Notes: a model not told the origin generated them from the letters alone. Positions 33,241 to 43,679 are shown, numbered from the stretch's first letter. The stretch: DNA of 64,000 nucleotides from Anadara kagoshimensis (GCA_021292105.1 CM037861.1:60371245-60435244), one strand, 5' to 3'. Made by a program: numbers and translations.

Positions 33241-34326
33241 TTACAAACACTCTTTTTCTTTTTCAATTTGCTTTTCCTCATTAACAGGTTTGTATGTTTG
33301 ATTGAGTTCATAGCCTCCATTGCTCAGTCGCTGTGATCTGGAACCATCTGAATGGAAACCTTTTCTAGACATTCGTTTAAAAATCTTGAATAAAATTTTC
33401 CTAAATTTCCTTCCGGCGGCAGTGTAAATGAGAAAATTCACGGCTGAGTTCATAACAAACAAGGTGTTACTAACTGCTATCCATTTTAGCATAACTCCTT
33501 TATCAAAGAGAAAGTTAAACTGAGCAAACAATCCTGGTGTTTGACAAAGTATAAAAACAACAACTATCAACACTAGAACGAGGCTCAAATTAGCTTCACT
33601 TTCCTCTTGAATATTTGTTCCGGTGCGCCTTTTACGCATGCGCATTAGCTCTACGATAAGCAGAGTATTTAACACTGACAATAGCGTTAGGGGTATTATA
33701 TAAATTATAAATGCAAACATCCAAACCATATAAACATTAATATAGAAATAACTTTTTCCAAAATATGTCGTCACCAATTCAAAACATTCTACTTCCGGTT
33801 TCTCTTTGCATGGCGTCTGTGGTTGAGTTGCAAACAGTCGTGGGATATTGTAAATAACTGAAATGATTGATATTGTAATTAACGAAACCCAGGTTTTACG
33901 TTTTGTACAAATCCTTGTGGCAATAAATGGATGACATATCGCTATATACCGTTCCACGGACACAAAAACTGTTATCCAAACATTACACAATTGAATTGTC
34001 ATGACTATATAATTTATTGCTGTATAGATATTTGGGTATATAACATCTTTGAAGTAATGTAATTCCGGATGAAAAAGTGACATAGTGTGTAGACTGGTTG
34101 GAGTACTAGCAAATATTAATATTCCAGTATCCGTGACAACTAAAGCGCGAAGAAACAAAATCGTCGTGGACTGCATTTCCCGTCGCCATAGGACCACCAT
34201 TGTAAGTATATTCCCAATAACTCCAAATAAGGATAATAGGCAGCGTAATCCCCATGAAAATATACTGCAGTCGAAAAGCTTCGTTGGATTCTGTGTCGTT
34301 AGCATAGTCTTGCAATACTTCGCCAT
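33241..34326 (-). CDS. FMRFamide-receptor-like GPCR, copy 1
   Basis: A 361-aa ORF with seven hydrophobic segments, so a rhodopsin-family plasma-membrane receptor. Landmarks: GNILTMVVLW in TM1 (39-47), ERYIAICHPF at the end of TM3 (125-134, the E/DRY position), a long TM5 (YMVWMFAFIIYIIPLTLLS), MRMRKRRTGTNIQEESEANLS before TM6, CQTPG in TM6 (261-265), NFLIY in TM7 (297-301), then a basic GRKFRKILFKIFKR helix 8 and a roughly 45-residue tail. The ERYIAICHPF/CQTPG/NFLIY set resembles lophotrochozoan FMRFamide-type peptide receptors; the ligand is inferred. The family's N-terminus lies in another frame (ATG at 34369, MTIREINLAVSLEYNGEVLQ, glycosylation site NDT). It is cut off by a missing dinucleotide near 34232-34238 compared with copy 2. 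The ATG at 34326 overlaps it in the alternative frame and re-enters before GVIGN, so a seven-helix product with a different N-terminus is still possible. There are no introns in the ORF. Confidence 0.85.
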   Translation of the reverse strand: MAKYCKTMLTTQNPTKLFDCSIFSWGLRCLLSLFGVIGNILTMVVLWRREMQSTTILFLRALVVTDTGILIFASTPTSLHTMSLFHPELHYFKDVIYPNIYTAINYIVMTIQLCNVWITVFVSVERYIAICHPFIATRICTKRKTWVSLITISIISVIYNIPRLFATQPQTPCKEKPEVECFELVTTYFGKSYFYINVYMVWMFAFIIYIIPLTLLSVLNTLLIVELMRMRKRRTGTNIQEESEANLSLVLVLIVVVFILCQTPGLFAQFNFLFDKGVMLKWIAVSNTLFVMNSAVNFLIYTAAGRKFRKILFKIFKRMSRKGFHSDGSRSQRLSNGGYELNQTYKPVNEEKQIEKEKECL

Positions 34327-34369
34327 TATATTCCAAACTAACAGCTAAGTTAATCTCGCGTATTGTCAT
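34106..34369 (-). pseudogene. Original N-terminal frame of GPCR copy 1
   Basis: The ATG at 34369 begins a peptide parallel to the start of copy 2 (YNGEVLQDYANDT against YGGEYLQDNGNDT, then LQYIFMGITLPII against LQYVFMGILLPII). After PII the frame goes out of register because two bases are missing, and it ends without TM helices. If the deletion is a sequencing error, this is the true start of the receptor. Confidence 0.8.
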
Positions 34370-34545
34370 GGTTAAATATGTATTTATGGTACATGTACGA
34401 AATTTTACCTTTCCGTTTGTTGTAAATTTATGTCCAAATTTTAGTCAAATCAACTATGTGACCGTTTTGAATACTCATTCTTTGTTGTTTAACCTGGAAA
34501 ATAAAAAAAATTCCATTTACATCAAGTAATCTATCCGTGAGAAAG

Positions 34546-34752
34546 ATATGTCACAACATTGACATGTTGGCTTAACCTTTCATCAGAAATTTTTATATAG
34601 GGTGATCCAACTATTTCATGGGTGATGTTAGATTCACAGTTAATGCATTAATGCATGATTCCCGTAATGAGCCTCTTCCTTATACATTATTGTCCTGGTC
34701 CATGTAATATTTAATTTCAAGGTCAAGCTAGCAGGCTAATGTTGTTAACTAA
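34546..34752. mobile_element. MITE of the TATAGGCAAACAACA family, copy 4 (diverged)
   Basis: TCACAACATTGACATGTTGG and CTTAACCTTTC at left; AAGGTCAAGCTAGCAGG, CTAATGTTGTTAACTA at right. It keeps the TIR pattern with several substitutions and lies about 180 bp upstream of GPCR copy 1. Confidence 0.68.
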
Positions 34753-34759
34753 TACCTGT

Positions 34760-35540
34760 TATGTACACTGGGATCCAGTTGTTCAAGCTAAGTCAGCTTA
34801 GTCAAATGCATGGTTAGTGAAAATTCAAAATTTTATCAAAAGTACACTATTTAAAATTATCGTCATACAATTTTGGCTTCAATAATATCAAATTTCATGC
34901 ATTAAAGTTTGAACAGAAAGTTATTTTTTTTTAAATATATTCTACCTTCTACGCAAAATAAAACAGATCACTAATCAAGTAGTAGAATAAGGACTCAGTT
35001 TTGAACAACCGTACCCAGTAAAATGGTTGGAATGTAAGAGAAGAATATGTGCTTAATGCAAGTAAATGCAACCAAGAACACAAATCAACAAACGAACGAG
35101 ATAGGAAAATATAAAACACACGTACGAATAGAATCATACAGAACACAATATATCTCATAAACAAAATTGTACTCTTGCAGCATACTTGCCATGCTTCGAA
35201 TTTGACTAATTTACTAACTTCTCCAATAGAATCTTTTGGTTACTATGGAAATAGTATTTAAAACATTCGATTTGTCTTTGTACAAGCTATTTTTATGTTA
35301 CAAAAATCCATTATAAGTTATTTCATCGCTAAAGAGAATACTCTTTATATTTTAATACATTTGATAAAATCATCGAAATATCATATATTAAAAGATACTT
35401 AGGGTTATTGTTATTATTATTGATAGTAAGAATTATCCCCTTTGCTTGTAAAATATATTTATTAAGTGTCAAAATGTTAATTAGAATAAAATTGAATTAA
35501 AAAAGTTAATAATGTATGTAATCATTAGAAAAACCTACTT
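34760..35540. other. AT-rich intergenic DNA, nothing recognised
   Basis: No ORF or repeat of note. Confidence 0.5.
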
Positions 35541-35544
35541 TTAT

Positions 35545-35880
35545 AACACTCAAGTTATGTGTTTTATGAATTTATACCAATTCAGCCAGATATTATTTAG
35601 AAAGTGAGCGTTATAGGCCAATTAGTTCTAATATTTTCAATTTTATTCCTTACAAACACTTTATAAACACCACAGTTATGCGTTTTAAGGATTGATAGCA
35701 TTTCAGCCAGACCAGACATTATTTGTCAGGTGAGCGTTGAAAGGCCCATTTTGTCTCTTGTTGCCTACAAACACTGTTATAAAACCGTAGCTGTATGTGT
35801 AATGGATTTACAACATTTCCACCAGACAAGACATTATTTACTAGTTGAGCGTTATAGGCCCAATGGGTTTCTTGTTTTTA
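35545..35880. repeat. Degenerate tandem repeat of about 115 bp, three copies
   Basis: Each copy has ACAAACACT..TATAA, a TTATGYGTTTTA segment, TTTCAGCCAGA, CAGACATTATTT and GTGAGCGTTATAGGCCCA. Confidence 0.82.
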
Positions 35881-36269
35881 TTTAATGCCAATGATTTTTA
35901 ATACCAAATCGTAGTGATTTGTTATAAACGTCAGATTACAAACATGCTTATAACAAACATTACAAAGCGTATATGTCAGTGGTTTGTTAAAAAGTTTTGT
36001 TATGTCAGTGGTAATAACATTATGTTTTGTTATAAGTGTTAAGGTAAATAAGAAAATATTATGATCATAAAATGTAAAATAATGACGAACATTATCAATC
36101 TGAATAATTACCTTTCACCAGTACACCTGTACGTATCTGTTGATCCGAGGTATATATGGGTTTTTGTTTTATAAAACTAATTCCTTTGGTGCTGTAAAAT
36201 GAGCTTTCATTCTTTATTTAATACAATAATGATTGTTGTTAGTAATATTATAACAAGAAAAGATTAGCT

Positions 36270-36610
36270 TAAAATAAAAAAGGACAGACAAATATGAAGC
36301 TAAATAGAAATATAGGTAATAAAAAACAACACTACAAAAAACATGATAAAAGAAACAAAACAAAAGAGGCTAGGCGTAACACTATGCTACTAAATAGAAG
36401 ACAAAAGACAACAGCAACACTATTATGATGAAAGAAAGAATATAGATATAGAAATAAGCAGTTAAATAGAAATACAGTAGACAAAAGACAAAAATAACAG
36501 AAACAAGAAATAAAGCTAGACATAGAAATATGCTATGCTACCTAATAGAAATACAGTTGACAAAAGACGACAACAACAGAACAACATGACAAAATAAACA
36601 ATCAAAACAA
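36270..36610. repeat. Degenerate AAATAGAAATACAGTAGACA tandem repeat
   Basis: Purine-rich units with CTACTAAATAGAA, ATACAGTWGACAAAAGAC and AACAACAGAAACAA repeat with irregular spacing (about 75-120 bp). Confidence 0.65.
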
Positions 36611-36619
36611 AAAAAAAAA

Positions 36620-37250
36620 GATATGAAATATGCATTTTTTCACTTATTCTTACGAGTTATCCTAAAAATTCAGTAATTTGGAAAAAAGCTGGATTTAGCA
36701 GAAAGAAAAATTCTATTGAATGTTTAGATAACGAAAATATGTAACTTTGTAATCATTTAAAAATATTGAATTTTAATTGACATTTTATCTCCTTCGGTGC
36801 GAATGGTTTTTGTTGTGAAACCTGAACAAAAATCTAAACAAACTTTCCTGATCAACAATTTTTTTTCATTTTCACCAAATTTTATTTTTGTTGAACAAAT
36901 ATATACTAGAATGAACATTTACCCATTAATTACATATTGATAAACTTTTAATTTAATTTTTGTTAAGTCTCATAACAAAAAAAAAAGTTTTGCCGCAGAA
37001 GGACATATACCAAATGAAATTAATAAGTTAATGGAATTTTCAAAAATGATTTAAATATTTTGTATTTGTACCATTATGTATTCAGCAGCAATAAAATAAC
37101 AAAATTCAAATCCATGTCAAAATGGAAAAATATACTAATCTCTTTATTAATGTATTTCTATCGGTATGTATCTAGTGGCAATCCAAAACAAACATACCAA
37201 TCCATGTCCAACAAACATACCACTCCATATCCAAATGAACCAATATATAT
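36620..37250. other. AT-rich intergenic DNA, nothing recognised
   Basis: A diffuse pair of AACATACCAATCCATGTCCA segments near 37190-37225 is shared with the flanks of other RT-family copies. Confidence 0.5.
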
Positions 37251-37254
37251 GCTG

Positions 37255-37605
37255 CTTGGAAATAAATTGTTGACTCAGGGATACGGGATATTGCAAGCCT
37301 AGGCTTATCAAGACCCTCAAAAAGATTTATGGTCGTCATCACAGAATTGTTGATACGTTGGATGTCTCTATGTCCAGGATTTCCCTGGATATTTTTGACG
37401 TCCCATAGTTCCATGTTTCTTTCACACAATTTTGACACACGTGGCGGGTGTAGTTCGCTATACAGGATGTGCTTACCCTTCCGGAGCACCCGGTCTCACT
37501 TACCTGGTGGAAGTTTACGTGTCTATCCAGACTGTTCGTTCAGTTTCAAAGTTTTTATTTTGCCTCTGGGTTGTGGTTCGGACATGGGTAAGTATGTTTG
37601 TTTTT
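37255..37605 (+). pseudogene. 5'-truncated RT element copy (C-terminus plus 3' UTR)
   Basis: It begins at the LLGNKLLTQGY region, continues through TATCAAGACCCTCAAAAAG and GGTCGTCATCACAGAATTG to GACGTCCCATAG, then a well-preserved 3' UTR ending GACATGGGTAAGTATGTTTG. Small indels break the frame. Confidence 0.87.
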
Positions 37606-37674
37606 GATATTGATATACGAATATACAATTGTCGTTAGTCTTATTAAATATTATGATAATTTTGAAATATATCG

Positions 37675-38870
37675 GGATCAATTACCTACAAAGATTGTAT
37701 CCTGCTTTCTCAGTTTACTGCGTGTTTATGATAGGTAATTATTGTTTTCAGTTACTTCGTGTTTAAGTCTTTAATAAACATGGTATTGTGTTACAGGTGA
37801 TACACTGTAAATGCTTTGACAGAGCTTTGTCATATTTAGTTTTGAAACAATGAAATCGGGCCCCATTTTCACAATCATTTTTAAAATAAGTTTTTTCTTT
37901 ACTTTTACCTGGATAATAAATTAAAGATTTTTTAGAAATAAAATAAAATAAAGAACGTATTTCTATCACTTAGTACTAAGAGACAATATGTTTACACATC
38001 AAAATATTACTCGTCTGTTGTCATATTCTAAATATTTTGAATATTCTATTAAGAAAATTTATACAACGTCTCTTTCTGCCAAACCCTGCTGTCATTCCCC
38101 TTACAGTAAAACCGGACTAGATTAACTATAAAGATTATTTCCAACTTTCTTGGTTTATTGTAAGTGATTATTGTTCTGTTTTTATGTTTAAGTCATTATT
38201 AACCATAAAAGTTCATTGTTGGCAATACACCGTGAAAGATGTTTACAAACGTTCTGACAGAGAACTTTGTCATATTCAGTTTTGAAGAAAAAAATAACCA
38301 GACCCTATTTTCACAATCATTTCTTAAATAAGATTTCGCTAAAATAAAATCTGGATAACTGATTAAAGAAATTAAAAAAAGAGTACAAAGAAGCAAATGT
38401 CTATCGTTAAGTATTCAGTGCCAATCTTTTTATACATTTGTATATAAAAATGACATCTATCTTCTGTCATATTATAAATATTTTGATTTCAATTAGGAAA
38501 TTCAAATCTTTATAAAATGACTCGTCTCTTTCTGCTGAGCCCTTTTTTATCCCCTTAAAGTAACTACTGGGGTGGATTACCTACAAAGATTATATTCTTC
38601 TTTCTCGGTTACCTGTTAATTAAGATTAATATTATAATTCGTTAGTAAACATTAAATTGTTGTGTTACAGGCGATACATTGTGGAAGATGTAAACGCTTT
38701 GGCACATAACTATGTCATATTAAGTATCACAGTTATTTCTTAAATAAGAGTTTCTTCAATTTTAACATGAAAAATTAATTAAAGAAATTTTTAAAAAATA
38801 CAAATAAGCCAATTTCTATCATTAAGTATTCAGTGGCAAGTAATAATAAATAATAATTAAAATGGATAAG
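37675..38870. repeat. Degenerate tandem repeat of about 450 bp, units 1-3
   Basis: The anchor GATTACCTACAAAGATTGTA recurs at about 37680, 38112 and 38573. Each unit then has a TTTCTCGGTTTACTGCGT block, GTTACAGGYGATACACTGTG, CTTTGYCATATTTAGTTTTG and CCATTTTCACAATCATTT. The third unit is interrupted by the RT pseudogene; further units follow at 39820-40680. Confidence 0.8.
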
Positions 38871-38883
38871 ATACCATCAACAA

Positions 38884-39480
38884 AATGTTGGAGTTTTTGA
38901 TAGATAACATATTTGTTGTGTTTGCTAATTAAATACTTTTTCAGCAAACAATCGGTATACCAATGGGTACAAACTGTGCACCATTGCTTGCTGATCTGTT
39001 TCTTTATTCTTATGAAGCAGAATTTATGCAGAACCTTGTTAAATCTGGAGAGAAGACTGTCGCCAAATCATTCAACTCAACATACAGATTTATAGATGAC
39101 GTTCTGTCTCTTAACAATCCCAAATATGTAAATGTCATCTATCCTAGTGAGCTTGAAATAAAAGGCACGACTGATTCCTCAAGTTCTGCTTCTAATTTAG
39201 ACTTATACCTGAATTACCTTTTTTATGCAGCAATATACCTACTTCCCCTGCTTATGGTGTATTTGTTTCCCAATTAAGACGCTATGGTAGAGCTTGTTCC
39301 CACAACGCGGACTTTGTACAACGAAGTAGGCTGCTTGCAAATAAATTGTTGACTCGGGGATATTGCAAGCCTATGCTTATCAAGGCCCTCAAAAAGTTTT
39401 ATGGCCGCCATCACAGTATTGTTAATAAGTTTTACGTCTCTGTGTCCAGGATTGCCCTGGATATATTTGACGTCTCATAG
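38884..39480 (+). pseudogene. Reverse-transcriptase retroelement, longest copy, degraded
   Basis: The reading starts LEFLIDNIFVVFAN, stop, ILFQQTIGIPMGTNCAPLLA; the GIPMGTNCAPLLADLF motif is the RT palm region. FRFIDDV-like YRFIDDVLSL follows (YxDD catalytic motif, here IDD). After DLYLN about 26 residues of the family are missing. From 39217 a different frame gives PFLCSNIPTSPAYGVFVSQL, KLLTRGYCKP, KKFYGRHHSIVNKF and ALDIFDVS, ending at TAG 39478-39480. So it has one in-frame stop, one deletion with frameshift and no 5' part. I know this RT type as widespread in aquatic animals but do not assign its clade; Penelope-like origin is possible, not shown. Confidence 0.85.
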
Positions 39481-39685
39481 TTCCATTTTCCTTTCACACA
39501 ATTTTGATTACACACGTGGCGGGTGTAGCTAGCTAAACAGGAGGTGCTTACCCTTCCGGAGCACCCGGTCTCACTTCCCTGCTGGAAGTTTACGTGTATA
39601 ACCTAACTTGTCAGTTCCAAAGTTTTTACTTTGCTTCTGGATTCTGATTCGGACATGGATAAGTATGTTTGTTTTTGATAAATAA
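39481..39685 (+). mobile_element. 3' UTR of the RT element family (reference copy)
   Basis: The best-preserved 3' UTR: GATTACACACGTGGCGGGTG, AGGTGCTTACCCTTCCGGAG, CACCCGGTCTCACTTCCC, AAGTTTACGTGTATAACC, then TCGGACATGGATAAGTATG and TTTGTTTTTGAT. Confidence 0.88.
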
Positions 39686-39819
39686 TTGATGAATTTTTTT
39701 TTTAAATTATAAAAAAGCGCATTTTAATCTTCTGTCAAAGAATAAGTATTTTTAATATTTAAAAAATAAAATAAATGTTTGAATATGACACTTCTCTTTT
39801 TGCTGAACCCTACTTTTAT

Positions 39820-40680
39820 TTTCTATAACGTACAAACCGGGTGGATTATCTGCAAAGATTATATCCTACGTTCTCGGTTTACTGCGTATTTATCATAAGT
39901 AATTACTGTATCAGTTACCTCATGTTTCAGTCAACATTAGACGGCCGTTTCAGAATATAATTCCTGATCAGTAGTGCTTGGACCAAAATTATGAAACCAA
40001 ATTGTTTACAAAATGTTGAAAAGATTATCAAAGGGCCGACATATATTTTATTAAATTTAGTTAAGGAAATACTTTGCATGAGAGTATACCTTAGTTTTTG
40101 AGGAATTTCACATTTTATCTACCAGCAATTTTAGACAATAGTATATTTCTGACAATAATACATAATGCACCGTGAAATGTGTAAACGCTTTGGCACCGAA
40201 TTTTGCCACATTTAGTTTTAAAACAAAATAACCAGGCTTCATTTTCACAATCGGTTTTTAACCTGGATAATTAATTTTAAAAAAGTAAAAAATCAAAGAA
40301 GCGTATTTCTATCATTAAGTAATCGGTGGCAATATATTTACATATCAAAATACCCTATTCAAAAACATAATTAAGATTTAATAATTTGACACTTACTAAA
40401 CCCTAGTCTTATCCTCCTTAATGAAACCATCGGGGTGGATTACCTACAAAGATTGTATCCGACTTTCTCGATTTACTCCGTATATATTATATATCAGTAT
40501 GTAGCTAGTTGTTTTTCAAACAAACATGGCAATCTATATTTATGCCCAACATACATACTAATCCATGTAAGATCCAAATGAACAAATATATTTATATATA
40601 AAAATACAATAGACATTCGTCTTCTGTAATATTATCAATTATTTGAAATATATCGCGGTGGATTACCTACAAAGATTGTA
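39820..40680. repeat. About 450-bp tandem repeat, later units
   Basis: The GGTGGATTAYCTRCAAAGAT anchors recur at about 39843, 40437 and 40663. One unit is split by the hammerhead element at 39930-40160. Confidence 0.75.
39934..39979 (-). ncRNA. Hammerhead ribozyme remnant (core mutated)
   Basis: The minus strand keeps GAAAC, stem III ACGGCCGT and GTC, but the CTGATGA box reads CTGATCA (G8 changed), which should abolish cleavage. Stem I has one mismatch (AGCACTA/TAATGT). Confidence 0.75.
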
Positions 40681-40683
40681 TTA

Positions 40684-41030
40684 CATATTATACCGGTACT
40701 AGTTTTAATTTTACAGCCAGCACTAGACGGCCGTTTCGGAATACAATTCCTTATCAGTTAGTGCTTGGACCAAAATTATGAAACCAAAATTATTTTGAAG
40801 ATGTTGAAAAGCTACCCAAAGGATCAAAATATATTTTACCAAATTTAGCTAAGGAAATACTTTGCATAAGGAGTATACCTTAGTTTTTGAGAAATTTTAA
40901 ATTTTAACTTGCAGGAAATTTAGACAGTTATAGTATATTTCTGACAATAATACGAAATTATTACCTATTGAGTTTGTGATATCCTCAGAGCACCAGCCAA
41001 CAGCAGAGATATTGGCTCAGGGGTTTAAAT
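40684..41030 (-). mobile_element. Hammerhead element, tandem copy 1
   Basis: On the plus strand the unit runs from TATTATACCGGTACTAG through the ribozyme, then TGCTTGGACCAAAATTATGA, CTAAGGAAATACTTTGCATA, TATACCTTAGTTTTTGAGAA, and GAGTTTGTGATATCCTC to the start of the next copy. Direct repetition 339 bp apart matches 41031 onward. Confidence 0.85.
40719..40766 (-). ncRNA. Hammerhead ribozyme remnant (core mutated), tandem unit 1
   Basis: Minus strand: AGCACTA, an extra A, then CTGATAA (G8 to A), stem II GGAAT/ATTCC, CGAAAC, GGCCGTC and TAGTGCT. All helices are intact but one invariant core base is lost. It lies 339 bp from the next copy in the same orientation. Confidence 0.8.
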
Positions 41031-41057
41031 TACATATTATACCAGTTTTAATTTTAC

Positions 41058-41104
41058 AGCACTAGACGGCCGTTTCGGAATACAATTCCTCATCAGTAGT
41101 GCTT
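41058..41104 (-). ncRNA. Type I hammerhead ribozyme, intact core, tandem unit 2
   Basis: Minus strand order: stem I AGCACTA; box CTGATGA; stem II GGAAT-TGT-ATTCC (5 bp, 3-nt loop); box GAA; stem III ACGGCCGT; cleavage triplet GTC; stem I TAGTGCT (7 of 7 pairs). All invariant core bases are present. Stem III is a perfect 8-nt palindrome with no room for a loop. In known minimal type I hammerheads of retrozymes and Penelope-like elements this favours a dimeric active form. The element body downstream on the plus strand is interrupted by a Tc1/mariner-type MITE from 41170, outside the ribozyme. Confidence 0.9.
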
Positions 41105-41169
41105 GGACCAAAATTATGAAAGCAAAATTATTTTGAAGATGTTGAAAAGCTACCCAAAGGACCAAAATA

Positions 41170-41936
41170 CAGGTCCAACAAGAAAGTTTGGGCACCCCAT
41201 GAAAGTGATTCATAGCTAGCCACAAATTTGTTCGTTATAATAATTTTTGACATGCTTTATCAATGATTTGTTTAATAGTTTGTTACATGTGACATACCAC
41301 TAGATCTAATCGATGTAACTTGGACACAATAAAATTGCAAAAGACTCTGTTATCTCCCTTTATATTACAGACACAAAAACGGGTGTCTTTTGGCAAAAAT
41401 GATTTTAAACAATGAGAACAAAGCATTTGTTCCACAACATAAGTAAAAAAAAAATTTTAAGTCAAATAATACTTTAAAACATCTTTTTGCAGTAGAAAAT
41501 GGACATTATACGAAAAATGAATGATCATTAAATACACTAACCAAAAATCCAATTTTACCTTATTTCTAAGTATTTTAGTATTTTCAATACAAATTGAATT
41601 TAAACAGATAAAATGACACATTTTACTAAAAAAAGTGCTTAATAATCACTTTGAACTAAGCGTTTAAAGTCGTTTCCGGTATTTCTATTTATTAAGTCCA
41701 TATTTGAAGAAATGGGATTTTTCCCAAATATTTTCATTTTTTTTATCACTCACTGTTCACTAAAAACTAAAATTGAAACTTTTATCAATTATGCCATTTA
41801 AATAACATTCTAGGTAGTATATAAAAATAGTCTTTTAACGAATATAAGTTAACAAAACACCAAGTACTAAGACCATTAACATTGCTTTTTTACAAAGGTT
41901 ATAGAAGGGGGTGTCCAAACTTTCTTGTTGGACCTG
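41170..41936. mobile_element. Tc1/mariner-type MITE with TA duplication
   Basis: 767 bp with inverted ends CAGGTCCAACAAGAAAGTTT plus GGGCACCCC at left and, read inward, CAGGTCCAACAAGAAAGTTT plus GGACACCCC at right. TA lies on both sides (41168-41169 and 41937-41938). Removing it restores the AAAATATATTTT seen in sister hammerhead copies. There is no transposase ORF, so it is non-autonomous. Confidence 0.92.
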
Positions 41937-42224
41937 TATATTTTACCAAATTTAGCTAAGGAAATACTTTGCATAAGGAGTATACCTTAGTTTTTGAGAA
42001 ATATCAAATTTTAACTTGCAGGAAATTTAGACAATTATAGTATTCTTCTGACAATAATACGAAATTATTGCCTACTGAGTTTGTGATATTCTCGGGGCAC
42101 CAGCCACCTACTCTCTCAGTTTACTGCGTATTTATCATAGGTAATTATTGTTTTCAGTTACTTCGTGTTTACATGTTTAAGTCAATAACAACGTTCACAT
42201 TGGTATTGTGTTACAGTTCGATAT

Positions 42225-42400
42225 TATACCAATGTCAATTTTACAGCACTAGACGGACGTTTTGGAATACAAAGTACTTAAACAATTAATTGTGAAACCA
42301 AAATTTTCTAAGAGGTTTAAACATATTAAGATCCAAAATATATTTAAACAAATTTAGCTAAGTAAATACTTTGCATGAGGAAGTATACCTTCGCGACAGG
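42225..42400 (-). mobile_element. Degraded hammerhead element copy
   Basis: AGCACTAGACGGACGTTTTG and GAATAC remain from the ribozyme; the CTGATGA box is lost. The body has AAATTTAGCTAAGTAAATAC and GAGGAAGTATACCTT. Confidence 0.7.
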
Positions 42401-42409
42401 CGATACACT

Positions 42410-43290
42410 GTGAACATGTTAATGCTTTTACACGTGACCTTGTCATGCAATGCTTTAGGTTTTAAACAAAATAATCAGACCCCAGTTTTACAATTATTAT
42501 AAATAATATTGTCCCTCAATTGCATCTGGTAAATTTTAAATCTTAACTTGTTCAGTTTTAACATAGTCAGGAGTTTTAGGTGTAATTTTGAGAATTCTAA
42601 AACTTTAGAACATTTGTATTCAGTTATGTCAAATATGTTTATTTGTAGTTAAAAAATGCCAAAATTTGGTAAATTTAAGTTATTGAAAATCTCAATTAAG
42701 CCTAGGACCTGTCACTCTGAACAACACCCATTAAATGTGCATTTAAAATACCATAGTCAAGGACTAGAAAAACACAACGTCTCCTATGGAACCGAAATAT
42801 CTTATATATGCCTTACCGGTATCAGACAATTCTCAATAAAATAATATTTTCTAAACTTACCAGAAATAAAGTTCTGTCGGAAGATAACCGTAAAAACAAA
42901 ATAAAGCCGCTTGTAAATGCTTATGAATTGGTTGGAAATCAAACTTAAACATACCGCTGTATGTCCATTTTATGAAAATTAAAGATTTATATTTTTAATT
43001 TAGCTAATATCAAACACAAATCCAACAATCATATTTTAAAATATTGTATCAATCAACCATGAGTCTTGAAATGTCAGAAATATCTAGAAACTACATGTGT
43101 TTGAGTAAACTTAAATCAATTTATTAGTTTTCGTAATGTATTTGATTCTTTTAAAAGTACGTGCTTCCCTAATCCTAATGTGAAAAAAGTCACTACTTTG
43201 TTTCTTTAAGCGATTAATATCTATAACAACATTTCACGTAAAAAAATTATTACAATTAGAGAAAAGTGTTTTTGTAACTCTTAACTTTGT
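42410..43290. other. AT-rich DNA with a further 450-bp-unit fragment
   Basis: 42405-42500 repeats GGCGATACACTGTGAACATG and TTTTAAACAAAATAATCAGA of the 450-bp unit. The rest holds no recognised feature. Confidence 0.5.
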
Positions 43291-43291
43291 A

Positions 43292-43435
43292 TCTAGCTAA
43301 GCAGGAGATGCTTACTCTTCCGGAGGTCCTGACCTCAATTTTTGGTGGAAGTTTATGTGTTTACCTGAATTGGCCAGTTTGTATTACTTTTCACTTTGCT
43401 TTTTTGTGTGACGATTTGAACATGGATTAGAAAAC
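43292..43435 (+). mobile_element. 3' UTR fragment of the RT element family
   Basis: TAGCTAAGCAGGAGATGCTT, ACTCTTCCGGAGG, TGGTGGAAGTTTATGTG and GAACATGGATTAG match the reference 3' UTR with divergence. Confidence 0.8.
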
Positions 43436-43647
43436 CTATTCAATCAACAACCGTCATTCAAAATAATCCTATATTGTGTGTTAGATAGATTGTCGGTTGG
43501 TATTCTCCAGTCACTCAGTTTCTTATATACCCGATCTTAACGCCCCGATAGAAGATAAATGATTCTGAAATGGGTATTAAACCCCATGAAACTATTCATG
43601 TTTTCCATGTTGAATATTATATTTTTGATAAAAAAAATGTCAGTAGC

Positions 43648-43669
43648 TCTCTCTCTCTCTCTCTCTCTC
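43648..43669. repeat. (CT)n microsatellite
   Basis: CT dinucleotides. Confidence 0.93.
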
Positions 43670-43679
43670 ATATCATTTA

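Larger units (their letters stand above)
41031..42100 (-). mobile_element. Hammerhead element, tandem copy 2, split by a MITE
   Basis: Same body as 40684-41030. It is interrupted at AAATA/TATTTT by 767 bp (41170-41936) and resumes at 41939 with TATTTTACCAAATTTAGCTA. Confidence 0.87.

Noticed and set aside
42241-42290. A further active hammerhead
   Set aside because: Stem III and part of stem I remain but the CTGATGA box is gone.
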